Shown here in pieces: positions 28,661-36,904 of a DNA stretch of 64,000 nucleotides (the stretch's first letter is position 1; every line of letters starts with the position of its first letter). The notes below the pieces were generated by a model that was not told where the DNA came from, did not search any database, and saw nothing but the letters and a program-made list of their open reading frames with translations. The position numbers were made by a program, and so were the translations under genes. The stretch is from positions 415 to 64,414 of the forward strand of contig NZ_NIBG01000024.1 of the NCBI RefSeq assembly GCF_002270055.1, given 5' to 3'. This stretch comes from Anaeromicrobium sediminis (GTDB lineage Bacteria; Bacillota; Clostridia; Peptostreptococcales; Thermotaleaceae).

Positions 28661-28699
28661 AAAAAGAGTGAGGTTTTAAATAACCTCACTCTTTTTTTG
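28661..28699 (-). terminator. Terminator overlapping the ppx stop codon
   Basis: AAAAAGAGTGAGGTT pairs with AACCTCACTCTTTTT. The upstream arm is formed by the last codons of the phosphatase gene and its stop. TTTTTGTTTATG follows on the minus strand. Confidence 0.82.
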
Positions 28700-29608
28700 T
28701 TCATATACTAATCCTTCTAAATTATCATATTCACTTATAAGTATTTTATCTTTTCCAATTCTGTCTAATATCCTTTTTAGAATTACAGCCCCTGTATATA
28801 TAATATCAGCCCTTTTAGGTTGTAATCCTGCCATATGCTTTCTTTCCTCTAAAGTCATTTTCTTTAATTGACCTATAATCATTTCTATATTTTTTATTTC
28901 TAACTTAGTATTATGAACCTCATCTTCATCGTAAATCATCATTTTTTTATCCATAGATGCCATAGTTGTAGCTGTACCACCTATACCCACAACCCAATCT
29001 ATAGGTTTATCCTTCATATTACCTATTATATCTTTTATACTTTCATCTATATAATCTATAAGTTTTTCTTCTTCTCCCTTTGTAACCAATTCATTTTTAA
29101 TGAATTTTTCTGTTAATCTAACGGCTCCTATATCTATACTTTCCAATAGTTTAATATTTTTTCTATCTCCATAAATAAACTCTGTACTTCCGCCACCAAT
29201 ATCTATTATGAGAATATTCCCCACTTCATCTAGGCCCATTATAACACCTAAGTATCCTAATCTAGCCTCTTCTTTACCTTCTATTACATGGACTTTTTTA
29301 CCTGTTCTACAAAGTACAGCATCTACAAATTCATTTCTATTTTTAGCATCCCTAACAGCACTAGTAGCTATTATTGGAATGTTTTTAATCCCTTTATTCT
29401 CTGCCATGGATACAAATTCTTCTATAGCATCCACACTAATTTTTATTCCTTCTTGAGACAAACGTCCTGTATGATCAACCTTCTGTCCAATTCGAGTACT
29501 ATTTAATGTTTTTTTTCTATATATTTTACCCTCTTTTTCTTCCCATAGGAGAAGCCTTATGGAATTAGTTCCCACATCTATAGCTCCATATTTATCCATG
29601 TTAAACAC
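28676..29608 (-). CDS. ppx: Exopolyphosphatase / guanosine pentaphosphate phosphatase family protein
   Basis: It belongs to the ASKHA Ppx/GppA superfamily, which hydrolyses polyphosphate or pppGpp. The 310-residue length matches the short form, lacking the C-terminal HD-like domain of E. coli Ppx. Phosphate-binding motifs are AIDVGTNSIRLLLWE at the N-terminus, IATSAVRDAKNRNEF, and ILIIDIGGGSTEFIYGD near 135. VVGIGGTATTMASMD is the adenosine-type motif. It is monocistronic, between yabR and asparaginase. Whether polyphosphate or the alarmone is the true substrate cannot be told from sequence. Confidence 0.92.
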   Translation of the reverse strand: MFNMDKYGAIDVGTNSIRLLLWEEKEGKIYRKKTLNSTRIGQKVDHTGRLSQEGIKISVDAIEEFVSMAENKGIKNIPIIATSAVRDAKNRNEFVDAVLCRTGKKVHVIEGKEEARLGYLGVIMGLDEVGNILIIDIGGGSTEFIYGDRKNIKLLESIDIGAVRLTEKFIKNELVTKGEEEKLIDYIDESIKDIIGNMKDKPIDWVVGIGGTATTMASMDKKMMIYDEDEVHNTKLEIKNIEMIIGQLKKMTLEERKHMAGLQPKRADIIYTGAVILKRILDRIGKDKILISEYDNLEGLVYEQKKSEVI

Positions 29609-29669
29609 CTCTTAGTATTTGGATTAAGGATAGTTACTCCATATAACTAACCGTTCCTTTACATTATAA

Positions 29670-29691
29670 AACCGAGACAAAATGTCTCGGT
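29670..29691 (-). terminator. Terminator of the yabR-like S1 gene
   Basis: ACCGAGACA/TGTCTCGGT with a short loop, followed by TTTATAATG on the minus strand, 8 bases after the stop codon of the S1-domain gene. Confidence 0.82.
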
Positions 29692-29699
29692 ATTATTAT

Positions 29700-30158
29700 T
29701 TAGATACTTCTCTTTGCTCCATGTCCATTTGAACGTCTAGAAGCCTTCATAGATTTCTTTGAATGTTGTTGTCTTTCATCACTATCTTTTAAGAATTGAG
29801 AAAGCTTATCCTCAAAACTCAAACCTCTCTCTTGTGGTTTCTTTTTCCATTGAGGACCATCCTGTTTCTTAAATCTCTTTGGCCTATTACCACTAGCGGC
29901 ATTGGCATTAGCATTATTAGTTTTAGGCATAGCCTTTCTAATAGATAAACTTATTTTCCCCTTTTCATCTAAACCAATGATTTTAACCTTAACCTTTTGG
30001 TTTTCCTGTAAATGAGAAGCTATATCCTTTACATATCCATCTGCCACCTCTGAGATATGGCATAAACCTGTCTTTCCTTCTGATAGTTGAATAAAAGCAC
30101 CAAAGCTAGTTATACTTGTAACAGTGCCCTCTACAACTTTACCTATTTCAACGGGCAT
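29700..30158 (-). CDS. yabR: S1 RNA-binding domain protein (YabR-like)
   Basis: A protein of about 152 residues with a single S1 domain at the N-terminus (MPVEIGKVVEGTVTSITSFG, then FIQLSEGKTGLCHISEVADGYV and KVKIIGLDEKGKISLSIR). A basic, Asn/Lys/Arg-rich low-complexity tail follows. Similar proteins (B. subtilis YabR, GSP13) bind RNA and associate with ribosomes. I chose MPVEIG (30158), preceded by AAAGGAGGAAG, over an upstream start whose residues do not match the family. It follows divIC by 86 bases, the B. subtilis order. The precise role is unknown. Confidence 0.88.
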   Translation of the reverse strand: MPVEIGKVVEGTVTSITSFGAFIQLSEGKTGLCHISEVADGYVKDIASHLQENQKVKVKIIGLDEKGKISLSIRKAMPKTNNANANAASGNRPKRFKKQDGPQWKKKPQERGLSFEDKLSQFLKDSDERQQHSKKSMKASRRSNGHGAKRSI

Positions 30159-30244
30159 AAGTAAAATCTTCCTCCTTTTAAATAATAAACAATTGCTGAT
30201 ACAATTATATGTCATATTTATAATAGTGTCAATATAAGTAAGTT

Positions 30245-30541
30245 CTAAGGTTTTATGGATTTATTTGCATCTATGTATATAATTTCATTTTTCTTAACCA
30301 TTTTTAGTTCTTCCCTAGCAACCCTTTCCACATACTCTATACTATTACTGTTTTCATACTCATATTCTAAGGATTTCTTAGTCTCCTTTAAACCTTCTAA
30401 TCTTTCCTCTAGAATTATTTTTTCTTGCTCTAATCTATGTATTTTTACTTTGCAATATGCAAATGTTCCTCCTACATATAATAACAATAATGCCAAAATT
30501 ATATGCAAAACTTTAATTTTTTTTCTTTTTCTCTTTTGCAT
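30245..30541 (-). CDS. divIC: Septum formation initiator, DivIC/FtsB family
   Basis: A small bitopic membrane protein of the division machinery that works with FtsL and DivIB/FtsQ at the septum. The 98-residue protein has a basic N-terminus (MQKRKRKKIK), one membrane helix (about 9-28) and a coiled coil (30-75, HRLEQEKIILEERLEGLKE). The C-terminal VERVAREELKMVKKNEIIYI signature is characteristic of DivIC/FtsB. It sits between yabQ and yabR as in B. subtilis, 71 bases after yabQ. Confidence 0.9.
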   Translation of the reverse strand: MQKRKRKKIKVLHIILALLLLYVGGTFAYCKVKIHRLEQEKIILEERLEGLKETKKSLEYEYENSNSIEYVERVAREELKMVKKNEIIYIDANKSIKP

Positions 30542-30612
30542 ACTTTAACCACTCCTAGCATTTTATACATCTATTTACTAGAACAATTCTATATACACAA
30601 AAAAAATCCTCT

Positions 30613-31113
30613 TTATTTTTTATCTTTAATGTACTTTAGGTATTTTTTCGTATCTTTCATTACCCTATTTGGTATCCTTTTTATTCTCTTTAATTTTCTC
30701 ACATGGGGCTTTGTGATTTTTTTTACCTTCCTAATAGGAATTTTACCTATTTGGAATAGTTTTTTTATAGGATTAACTACTAATTTTATAATAATCTTTT
30801 TTAGCTTAATCAAAAATTTTACTATACAGGTAATTATGATCTTACTCAAAAGCAAATTATAAGACAGGGCCCCTACTAAAAAGCCTGCTATAGTATAAAA
30901 TCTTATTTGACCTTCATTTCCAAATACTAATACTAGCGTGGCTATTATAGATATAAGTATCCAAAATATAAAATCCTCTACCATAGTAGCTATCTTCTTA
31001 GGTGAGAATATGAGCCTAAATATACGATATAGATCATATATAAATCCAATAATTATTCCACCATATAAAGTCACTAAAAACACGTAGGTCTGCTCAGATA
31101 CATATGTCAACAT
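30613..31113 (-). CDS. yabQ: Spore cortex biosynthesis membrane protein YabQ
   Basis: YabQ is a membrane protein of the outer forespore membrane needed for cortex formation in B. subtilis. Here it has 166 residues. The N-terminal half has about four hydrophobic segments (VFLVTLYGGIIIGFIYDLYR, then FIFWILISIIATLVLVF and beyond). The C-terminal half is strongly basic and rich in Lys/Ile repeats (KKIIIKLVVNPIKKLF). The GIIIGFIYDLYR stretch is the family hallmark. It is encoded 92 bases downstream of yabP and is probably co-transcribed with it in the mother cell. Confidence 0.88.
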   Translation of the reverse strand: MLTYVSEQTYVFLVTLYGGIIIGFIYDLYRIFRLIFSPKKIATMVEDFIFWILISIIATLVLVFGNEGQIRFYTIAGFLVGALSYNLLLSKIIITCIVKFLIKLKKIIIKLVVNPIKKLFQIGKIPIRKVKKITKPHVRKLKRIKRIPNRVMKDTKKYLKYIKDKK

Positions 31114-31205
31114 ACAATCACCTCTTAAAAAAAATAACCGCTAGGCGGTCATCTGTTATTTTTTAAATTTCTCATGTTAACTCTATGATTTCATGAGTCT
31201 ATCTA

Positions 31206-31496
31206 TTATTTAAACATCTTACCTAAGAAACCTACTCCTTTGCTTCCTAATGAATCCTTATCTGTATATACCATAGAATCTACAGTTCCCTTAACAACCA
31301 CATTTCCATCTTCTAGATTTAATTTATTCATATCTAACTCACTACCTCTTATAGTTAAAACCCCTCTAATAGTCTCTAGTATTACAGTATTTTCATCAAA
31401 GCTATGAACATGTTCAACTCCGGACACACTTATTTTTTCTCTATCTTCAAGAATAATATTTTGACTTCTTCCCTTTATACTTCTTCTTTCTTCCAT
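31206..31496 (-). CDS. yabP: Sporulation protein YabP
   Basis: A 96-residue protein of the YabP/YqfC family. The YabP-like domain (RSQNIILEDREKISVSGVEH, then VEHVHSFDENTVILETIRG) fills most of the protein. In B. subtilis YabP works with YabQ at the forespore envelope. The ATG lies after AGGGTGAT. Between this gene and rqcP lies an R2 element (31561-31737), whose terminator-like end stands 65 bases upstream of the start codon, so yabP probably has its own promoter in that short gap. Confidence 0.9.
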   Translation of the reverse strand: MEERRSIKGRSQNIILEDREKISVSGVEHVHSFDENTVILETIRGVLTIRGSELDMNKLNLEDGNVVVKGTVDSMVYTDKDSLGSKGVGFLGKMFK

Positions 31497-31560
31497 ATTA
31501 TCACCCTTCTTAAAGCCTTCTTCTTAATTAAAGTTATGAAAAAATATGGACTTTTATTAC

Positions 31561-31737
31561 AAAAAATCATACTTTGTATGATTCGTTATGGAACCCTATG
31601 GTTCCCGTAGGCGTACACTAAAGTTGCTGAACACCCTCCTTCAAAGAGGAAGTGGAATTCTTCCTCCACATCCCTTGTTTTTTTGCTTTTGGAAAGTTTA
31701 TGAAAATTTATTATTTCTTTGTAAGTAGAAATAAAAA
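31561..31737 (-). repeat. R2 dispersed repeat, copy 1
   Basis: About 177 bp, no reading frame. On the minus strand it begins in the T-tract of the rqcP terminator, continues through AGAAATAATAAATTTTC, contains the invariant hairpin GGAACC-ATAG-GGTTCC and ends in ATCATAC-AAA-GTATGAT followed by T6. The final stem differs from copy 2 (GCATAC/GTATGC) but stays paired. Confidence 0.82.
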
Positions 31738-31771
31738 GAAACCTAACATTAGATTTCTAAGTTAGGTTTCT
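31737..31771 (-). terminator. Terminator of rqcP
   Basis: AGAAACCTAAC/GTTAGGTTTCT followed by TTTTATTT on the minus strand. The upstream arm overlaps the rqcP stop codon. Confidence 0.82.
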
Positions 31772-32012
31772 ACTTAATTACTTCATACATGGTCTTAGAG
31801 GTTTCCTTAGTTACATGTTCTAATAATTCTAAAACCTTTATAACAGATTCTCTTTCACCATATGTAATACTTATATTATCATTTATATTCACTTCCGAAG
31901 AAGGTTTGGCCAATTTATCGTTTATTTTTACTCTTCCTTGTTCACAGGCTTCCTTTGCTACAGTTCGCCTCTTAATCAATCTAGAATTTTTAAGAAATTT
32001 ATCTAGTCTCAT
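31770..32012 (-). CDS. rqcP: S4-domain RNA-binding protein RqcP (YabO/HslR-like)
   Basis: A small protein of 80 residues made of one S4 RNA-binding domain (MRLDKFLKNSRLIKRRTVAKEAC..., KINDKLAKPSSEVNINDNI). B. subtilis YabO (RqcP) takes part in ribosome quality control, helping RqcH add C-terminal alanine tails on stalled 50S subunits. The length, the basic first helix and its place between hup/mazG and yabP match that protein. The ATG is preceded by AGGAGG. A terminator-like hairpin (32031-32072) stands immediately upstream of the ribosome site. Confidence 0.9.
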   Translation of the reverse strand: MRLDKFLKNSRLIKRRTVAKEACEQGRVKINDKLAKPSSEVNINDNISITYGERESVIKVLELLEHVTKETSKTMYEVIK

Positions 32013-32030
32013 TATTTCCTCCTATATGAC

Positions 32031-32072
32031 AAAAAGCCTTCCTCTAGAAAAACTCTCAAGGCTGACTTTTTT
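32031..32072 (-). terminator. Leader hairpin upstream of rqcP
   Basis: AGCCTTGAGAG and its imperfect complement ending GAAGGCT are followed by TTTTTG on the minus strand, directly before the rqcP ribosome site. It looks like a second terminator after hup, or an attenuator of rqcP. Confidence 0.5.
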
Positions 32073-32095
32073 AATAATATCTTATATATTACAAT

Positions 32096-32120
32096 AAAAA
32101 AGCAGGCTAGCTGCTTTTTT
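32096..32120 (-). terminator. Terminator of the HU gene
   Basis: AAAAGCAG/CTGCTTTT hairpin with the loop CTAGC and a long T-tract (TTTTTTATTG) on the minus strand, 12 bases after the hup stop codon. Confidence 0.88.
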
Positions 32121-32132
32121 TATTATAATCTA

Positions 32133-32411
32133 TTAAGCATTTACCATATCTTTTAATGCTTTTCCTGCTTTGAATACAGGTGCCTTAGAAGCTGGGATTT
32201 CAATTACTTGTTCTGGATTTCTTGGGTTTCTTCCTTGTCTAGCTTTTCTTTCTCTAACATCGAAAGTTCCAAATCCAACTAATTGAACCTTTCCTCCGTC
32301 AACTAATGCTTCTTCAACGCTTTTCATAAATGCATTTAATGCCGCCTCAGCATCCTTCTTAGTTAAACCAGCCTTGTCAGCCATGCTTGCTACTAATTCC
32401 GCTTTATTCAC
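32133..32411 (-). CDS. hup: DNA-binding protein HU
   Basis: HU is the abundant histone-like protein that bends and compacts DNA as a dimer. The 92-residue sequence is a textbook match: MNKAELVASMADKAGLTKKD at the N-terminus, VQLVGFGTFDVRERKARQGR and the DNA-clamping arm with NPRNPEQVIEIPASKAPVF. The start ATG follows GAGGAGG-like sequence. It lies between mazG and rqcP, a position seen in Clostridia but not in B. subtilis, and has its own terminator. Ordinary length, no anomalies. Confidence 0.97.
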   Translation of the reverse strand: MNKAELVASMADKAGLTKKDAEAALNAFMKSVEEALVDGGKVQLVGFGTFDVRERKARQGRNPRNPEQVIEIPASKAPVFKAGKALKDMVNA

Positions 32412-32509
32412 AGTAATTTCCTCCTCTTATTTAGAATACGTATATGCATATTCTATCTTTTATTTGAAAATCCTTCTTTTAACTAGTATTTTTTATGTTT
32501 TTTATGTTT

Positions 32510-33967
32510 TTATGTATGTTTTTCTGATTTTTTTGCTTCATCCCATAGTTTGTCCATTTCTTGCAAAGACATGTCCTTAAGGTCTTTCTCTTGTATTTTA
32601 GCACATTCTTCAATAAATGCAAACCTTTCTATAAACTTTTTTGTAGTTCTATTTAAGGCAATTTCCGGGTCTACCTTTAAAAATCTTGCCACATTTACAA
32701 CAGCAAATATTAAATCTCCTAGTTCTTCTTCTATTCTTTCCTTTTTCTGTGATTTGTAAATTTCTAGTAATTCACCTAATTCTTCATGAACTTTTCCTAT
32801 GGCATCTTCCACTTTATCCCAGTCGAAACCTACACCAGCAGCCTTCTTTTGTACCTTATAACTTTTAATCAATGCAGGCAAACTCTTTGGAATTCTCTTT
32901 AAACCTTCCGTATAACTTTCCTCTTTTTTCTCCTCACGTTTAATCTCTTCCCAGGTTGTTATTACTTCATCTGAATTTTGAAGATTTAAATCTTTAAATA
33001 CATGAGGATGTCTAGATACTAGTTTTTCACTAATTCCTTTAATTATGTCATTTAAAGTAAACTCATAATTTTCACGGGCTATTTGAGCATGAAATACCAC
33101 TTGTAAAAGTAAATCTCCAAGTTCTTCTTCAAGTAACATGGAATCTTTCTCTTCTATGGCTTCCACTACTTCATAAGCTTCTTCAATTACGTAAGGCTTT
33201 AAACTTTCATGACTTTGCTCTCTATCCCAAGGACAACCATCTTCACTTCTTAGTAATTTCATTATATCCACTAAATCACTAATATTTCTAGGGTTTTTTA
33301 TATTATTTTCGATTTTTGGTACATATATACTAGTCAAATAGTCATAATCATCTAAATGATCCATTTCATATAGCTTTACATGATGTATTTTTTCTATACC
33401 TTCAATTCCAGCTCCCCTTATAACTATGATTTCATGGTCATCATTATAATATTCCATCATTTTAAGTTTTACATTAGAAGCTGTAATTTTATCATATACT
33501 TGAGTTACTATAACATTAGTTCTAGTATTAGGTATTTGATAATCTAATCTTAAGGCATCTACTATAGTTAATCCTTCCACAGGATCCTTTTTAAGGACAT
33601 AAAGCATAGCCTCTATAAAACTGCTAGATTCTATATAATCTATATCTATACCCTTTTCATCTAAAAGGGTCACAGTAGATTCAGCTACAAAGGGGCTACC
33701 TGGCACTGCGTAAGTTATTTCATCCTCTTTAAGTAAATTTAATATGGTATCTACTATACTTTCATATACCCTATTAAAATCTTCTGTTTCTTCGTAAATA
33801 TGGTCAAAAGTTTCATATTTTATTCCTATTTCATCTAAATATTTAACTACAGGATGTTTTTTAGTTCTTAAATATACTTTTTTTGATTCTTTTAGTTTAT
33901 CTAAGGCCCCTATAGTCAAGTAATTTTTGCTTCCTGGCCCTAATCCTACAACAGTTAATTTATTCAA
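32510..33967 (-). CDS. mazG: Tetrapyrrole methylase-domain / MazG nucleotide pyrophosphohydrolase fusion (YabN)
   Basis: A 485-residue two-domain protein. The N-terminal part (about 1-210) has a SAM-dependent methylase fold (VVGLGPGSKNYLTIGALDKL, YAVPGSPFVAEST). The C-terminal part carries two MazG modules with LRSEDGCPWDREQSHESLKP, EELGDLLLQVVFHAQIA and, later, EELGDLIFAVVNVARFL. MazG hydrolyses non-canonical or excess NTPs. The function of the methylase-like half is unknown. This fusion is standard in Firmicutes as YabN. TTG is used as start, nine bases after AGAAGGTGA. It follows the yabM-like flippase gene by 32 bases. Confidence 0.93.
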   Translation of the reverse strand: MNKLTVVGLGPGSKNYLTIGALDKLKESKKVYLRTKKHPVVKYLDEIGIKYETFDHIYEETEDFNRVYESIVDTILNLLKEDEITYAVPGSPFVAESTVTLLDEKGIDIDYIESSSFIEAMLYVLKKDPVEGLTIVDALRLDYQIPNTRTNVIVTQVYDKITASNVKLKMMEYYNDDHEIIVIRGAGIEGIEKIHHVKLYEMDHLDDYDYLTSIYVPKIENNIKNPRNISDLVDIMKLLRSEDGCPWDREQSHESLKPYVIEEAYEVVEAIEEKDSMLLEEELGDLLLQVVFHAQIARENYEFTLNDIIKGISEKLVSRHPHVFKDLNLQNSDEVITTWEEIKREEKKEESYTEGLKRIPKSLPALIKSYKVQKKAAGVGFDWDKVEDAIGKVHEELGELLEIYKSQKKERIEEELGDLIFAVVNVARFLKVDPEIALNRTTKKFIERFAFIEECAKIQEKDLKDMSLQEMDKLWDEAKKSEKHT

Positions 33968-33999
33968 AAAATCACCTTCTCATTTTCTTCTAGGTTGTT

Positions 34000-35607
34000 T
34001 TATTTCTTTAGTAGTCCTATTTTATTTAATATTTTACTTATTTTACTTCCTCCTGGAACCATCTGAAAATCTTCACTTGTTACAGCTCCTAAACATAGTA
34101 ACATGAATATATATATAACTCCACCTGTTGCCACACCACCTAATGTGGCTATTTTGTTTCCTACAAAGTTTATTATTGTATTATATATAAACATTACAGA
34201 AATAGCCATAGCTCCTACAGCCACTACAGGTTTTATAACAAAATTCACAAGACTAAATTTAGTTTTAGTATATTTCTTCACATATATGAAGTTTAATATA
34301 CTTGCCACTAAATAGGCTGCCACAGTTCCTGCAGCTGCTCCTTTAACATTAATAGCAGGTATAGCTGTTAAAGTATATGTGAAAGCTATCTTAAAAATAG
34401 CACCTATAAACAAGTTAATCACAGGTATTATTGGTTTTCCTAATCCTTGAAGTATGGCTGTAAATGTTTGAACTAAAGTTAAAAATATTACTCCCCAGCC
34501 TAGAACTTTAAGAACTTCTGCTGCACTAGCTGCACTATCCATTTGAAGTGGGTATAAAAGCAACATTATAGGCTTAGCTAAAATCACTAGTCCAATGGCT
34601 GCTGGCAATCCTATTAGAAGTGCTACCCTAGTACCTGCTAACACAGTCTCTTCTAATCCCTTATGATCATTTTTCTTATAAAAATGAGATATGGCTGGTA
34701 CTAAACTCATGGCTAGAGCTACAGTTAAAACTTGTGGTAAGTTTATAAGTGGCGCTGCCATACCAGTGAACTGTCCATATAAGCTATTTGCCACATCTTG
34801 AGTATATCCTATGGCAGTTAATCTTCTCATTACTAATGCTGCATCTATAGTGTTCATTACAGGAAGTATAGCGGCTCCTATAGTTATAGGTATGGCTATA
34901 GCTAAAATTTTCTTAATTATGTAAGATGCACTCTCTTCCTTGCCTTTAATTCCATTTTGTATTCCTATTAGTATTTTCCCTTTTCTCTTATAATATATAA
35001 CCATTACTATTAAAGTTCCAGTTATGGCTCCTGATGCGGCCCCAAATGAAGCTCCTGCTGCTGCCACTTCTATTCCCTTTGGAAGTAAAAACATGGCTAG
35101 AGCTATTCCTATTACAACCCTACCAAACTGTTCAAATATCTGAGATATGGCCGTTGGAAACATATCTTGAAGACCTTGAAAATAACCTCTAAAAGCTGCC
35201 ATAACAGGCACAAATAAAAGTGCTGGTGATACAGCCAACATGGAATAATATGCCTTATCATTTTTAATAAAACCAACTAATGTTTTAGCTCCAAAGAACA
35301 TTATGGAAAATGTTACTATTCCCACTATTAATAATAGCCTAAATGATACTTTAAATATTCTATGAGCTCCATATCTATCTCCAACAGCATTTTTTTCTGC
35401 CACAAGTTTAGATATGGCGGTAGGAATTCCTGCAGTGGATACAGTAAGCAATAATACATATATAGGATAAGATGCCTGATAATACCCCATACCTTCTGAT
35501 CCTATTATATTTCCAAGTGGAATCCTAAAAAATGCTCCCATTATCTTTACTATTATCCCCGCTGCCCCTAGTATGGCAGCTCCCTTTAAAAACGATTTAT
35601 TACTCAT
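34000..35607 (-). CDS. yabM: MOP-superfamily flippase, YabM/SpoVB-like
   Basis: A polytopic membrane protein of 535 residues with about fourteen membrane helices. It belongs to the polysaccharide transporter branch of the MOP superfamily, which flips lipid-linked precursors such as lipid II. Visible stretches are LKGAAILGAAGIIVKIMGAF at the N-terminus, PLGNIIGSEGMGYYQASYPIY, and ALAMSLVPAISHFYKK in the middle. I use MSNKSFLKG (35607), which has GGAGG seven bases upstream, rather than an upstream start without ribosome site. Its position between spoVT and mazG equals B. subtilis yabM. SpoVB itself is a paralogue and cannot be excluded as the functional equivalent. Confidence 0.9.
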   Translation of the reverse strand: MSNKSFLKGAAILGAAGIIVKIMGAFFRIPLGNIIGSEGMGYYQASYPIYVLLLTVSTAGIPTAISKLVAEKNAVGDRYGAHRIFKVSFRLLLIVGIVTFSIMFFGAKTLVGFIKNDKAYYSMLAVSPALLFVPVMAAFRGYFQGLQDMFPTAISQIFEQFGRVVIGIALAMFLLPKGIEVAAAGASFGAASGAITGTLIVMVIYYKRKGKILIGIQNGIKGKEESASYIIKKILAIAIPITIGAAILPVMNTIDAALVMRRLTAIGYTQDVANSLYGQFTGMAAPLINLPQVLTVALAMSLVPAISHFYKKNDHKGLEETVLAGTRVALLIGLPAAIGLVILAKPIMLLLYPLQMDSAASAAEVLKVLGWGVIFLTLVQTFTAILQGLGKPIIPVINLFIGAIFKIAFTYTLTAIPAINVKGAAAGTVAAYLVASILNFIYVKKYTKTKFSLVNFVIKPVVAVGAMAISVMFIYNTIINFVGNKIATLGGVATGGVIYIFMLLCLGAVTSEDFQMVPGGSKISKILNKIGLLKK

Positions 35608-35724
35608 CAAAAATCCTCCATATTTCATATTTAACAAATATATTATATCAGATTGTAGCACAAATAAAAAAGCCATACTTCGTATAGATATGCTACTTCT
35701 AATTTAAACATACATAGCCTCTTA

Positions 35725-35888
35725 CCTATGAAGTGAAATAAATCAAAAATTCTTGAAAGTGTGGAACATCACAACATCTTATGATGTAAACAATTGCGAA
35801 CCTTCCACCGAGTGTATAAGATTCATACTGCATAATGTGATAGTGACTTCACTTGAAAGAATTTTTGATTTATTTCACTGAAATGGGT
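35725..35888 (-). repeat. R1 dispersed repeat, copy D
   Basis: A 164-bp imperfect palindrome between the spoVT terminator and yabM. The arms agtgaaataaatcaaaaatt and aatttttgatttatttcact are perfectly complementary over 20 or more bases and unrelated in sequence to the arms of copies B and C. The inner stem is ATCAC/GTGAT where the others have ATCAG/CTGAT, a double compensatory change. Confidence 0.85.
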
Positions 35889-35905
35889 TCACATGAGCAT
35901 CTACT

Positions 35906-35939
35906 AAAAAAGTAGTAGCCAAGGAGGCTACTACTTTTA
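35906..35939 (-). terminator. Terminator of spoVT
   Basis: AAAAGTAGTAGCC/GGCTACTACTTTT with a short loop and T-tract (TTTTTTAG) on the minus strand, 7 bases after the spoVT stop codon. Confidence 0.88.
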
Positions 35940-35946
35940 TTATGTA

Positions 35947-36498
35947 TTATTGTTCCATTTGTTTTCCTAAAAAACTAGCTGCTGTTTCAGCAGTTTTTAA
36001 TTCAATCTCTCCTAGTTCTTTGTCTTCGTCCTTAGACATGAGTACTACTGCACCGATGGCGTCTCCTTGAGTAATTATAGGAGCTATAATTTGGGAAGAA
36101 TATTTTTGTTCATCACTAAAATCCGACGTTAATGGATAAACCTTTTCTTTTCCTACTGATAATGTAGGCTTTCTATCCTCCATTATTCTTTCAAAGGCTT
36201 TACTTACTCTTTTTTCTAAGAACTCTTTTTTAGAACCTCCAGCTATGGATATAATCGTATCCCTATCAGCTACCATTGCCATACACCCTAAAGAATCACT
36301 TAAGGCTTCTGCGTATTCTGTAGCAAACTCGCTTAATTCTCCTATAGGTGAATATTTCTTTAAAATAACTTCTCCATCTCTATCAGTAAATATTTCTAAA
36401 GGATCCCCTTCTCTTATTCTCAAAGTTCTTCTTATTTCCTTTGGAATTACCACTCTTCCTAAATCATCAATTCTTCTAACAATACCTGTTGCTTTCAC
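35947..36498 (-). CDS. spoVT: Stage V sporulation protein T, forespore transcription regulator
   Basis: SpoVT is an AbrB-family regulator that fine-tunes sigma-G-dependent genes in the forespore. The 183-residue protein has the N-terminal swapped-hairpin DNA-binding domain (MKATGIVRRIDDLGRVVIPK, then EIRRTLRIREGDPLEIF) and a C-terminal GAF domain (about 55-183). Length and both domains agree with B. subtilis SpoVT. The ATG follows AGGAGGGAAG. A possible sigma-G promoter lies 58-87 bases upstream, and an R2 element sits further upstream, separating the gene from prsA. Confidence 0.96.
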   Translation of the reverse strand: MKATGIVRRIDDLGRVVIPKEIRRTLRIREGDPLEIFTDRDGEVILKKYSPIGELSEFATEYAEALSDSLGCMAMVADRDTIISIAGGSKKEFLEKRVSKAFERIMEDRKPTLSVGKEKVYPLTSDFSDEQKYSSQIIAPIITQGDAIGAVVLMSKDEDKELGEIELKTAETAASFLGKQMEQ

Positions 36499-36555
36499 AA
36501 TAACTTCCCTCCTAGTACTGTAATTAACTTTTATTATTCCATCATCTTATAGGTA

Positions 36556-36585
36556 TATTATTTTACTCTTATACTTTTTTTATAC
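36556..36585 (-). promoter_or_regulatory. Candidate sigma-G promoter of spoVT
   Basis: On the minus strand GTATA (36581-36585), an 18-bp spacer and AATAATA (36556-36562) fit the forespore consensus GHATR-N18-CATNHTA with one clear mismatch. B. subtilis spoVT is sigma-G dependent. AT-richness makes this only moderately specific. Confidence 0.4.
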
Positions 36586-36699
36586 ATGGTTGGAAATCTT
36601 TTATTATTAAAAAGTTTATTTCAAAAAAACTTACTTTTTTCCATGAATCATGTGAAATTTTTCCTCATATTACAATTATAATTTTATATTTTTAAACAT

Positions 36700-36871
36700 A
36701 AAAAAGGCATACTTTGTATGCTTCGCTATGGAACCCTATGGTTCCCTTCGACGCAATCGAAGTTGCTGAGCCCCCGCCTTCAAAGAGGCAGAGGAATCCT
36801 TCCTCTACAACCCCTTAATTTTTTATTTATATACAGTTTTAAAAAATTATAATTTCCTAATAAATAAAAAA
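36700..36871 (-). repeat. R2 dispersed repeat, copy 2
   Basis: About 172 bp. On the minus strand it starts in the T-tract of the prsA terminator (TTTATTTATTAGGAAATT). It contains hairpins CCTCTGCCT/AGGCGGGGG (wobble pairs included), TTCGA/TCGAA and the invariant GGAACC/GGTTCC, and ends GCATAC-AAA-GTATGCC with T6. The 5' terminal stem TTTTTATTTA/TAAATAAAAA replaces TTTTTACTTA/TAAGTAAAAA of copy 3. Confidence 0.85.
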
Positions 36872-36890
36872 TAGCCTATATATAGGCTAT
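36871..36890 (-). terminator. Terminator of prsA
   Basis: ATAGCCTATA/TATAGGCTAT, a perfect 20-bp hairpin, followed by TTTTTTATTT on the minus strand. Its T-tract doubles as the start of R2 copy 2. Confidence 0.85.
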
Positions 36891-36904
36891 TTATCTTGTT
36901 CTTT

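Noticed and set aside
35660-35700. Possible fifth R2 fragment upstream of yabM (aaaaaagccatacttcgtat)
   Set aside because: It resembles only the last hairpin of R2 with several mismatches and lacks the invariant GGAACC hairpin; it may simply be another terminator-like hairpin.
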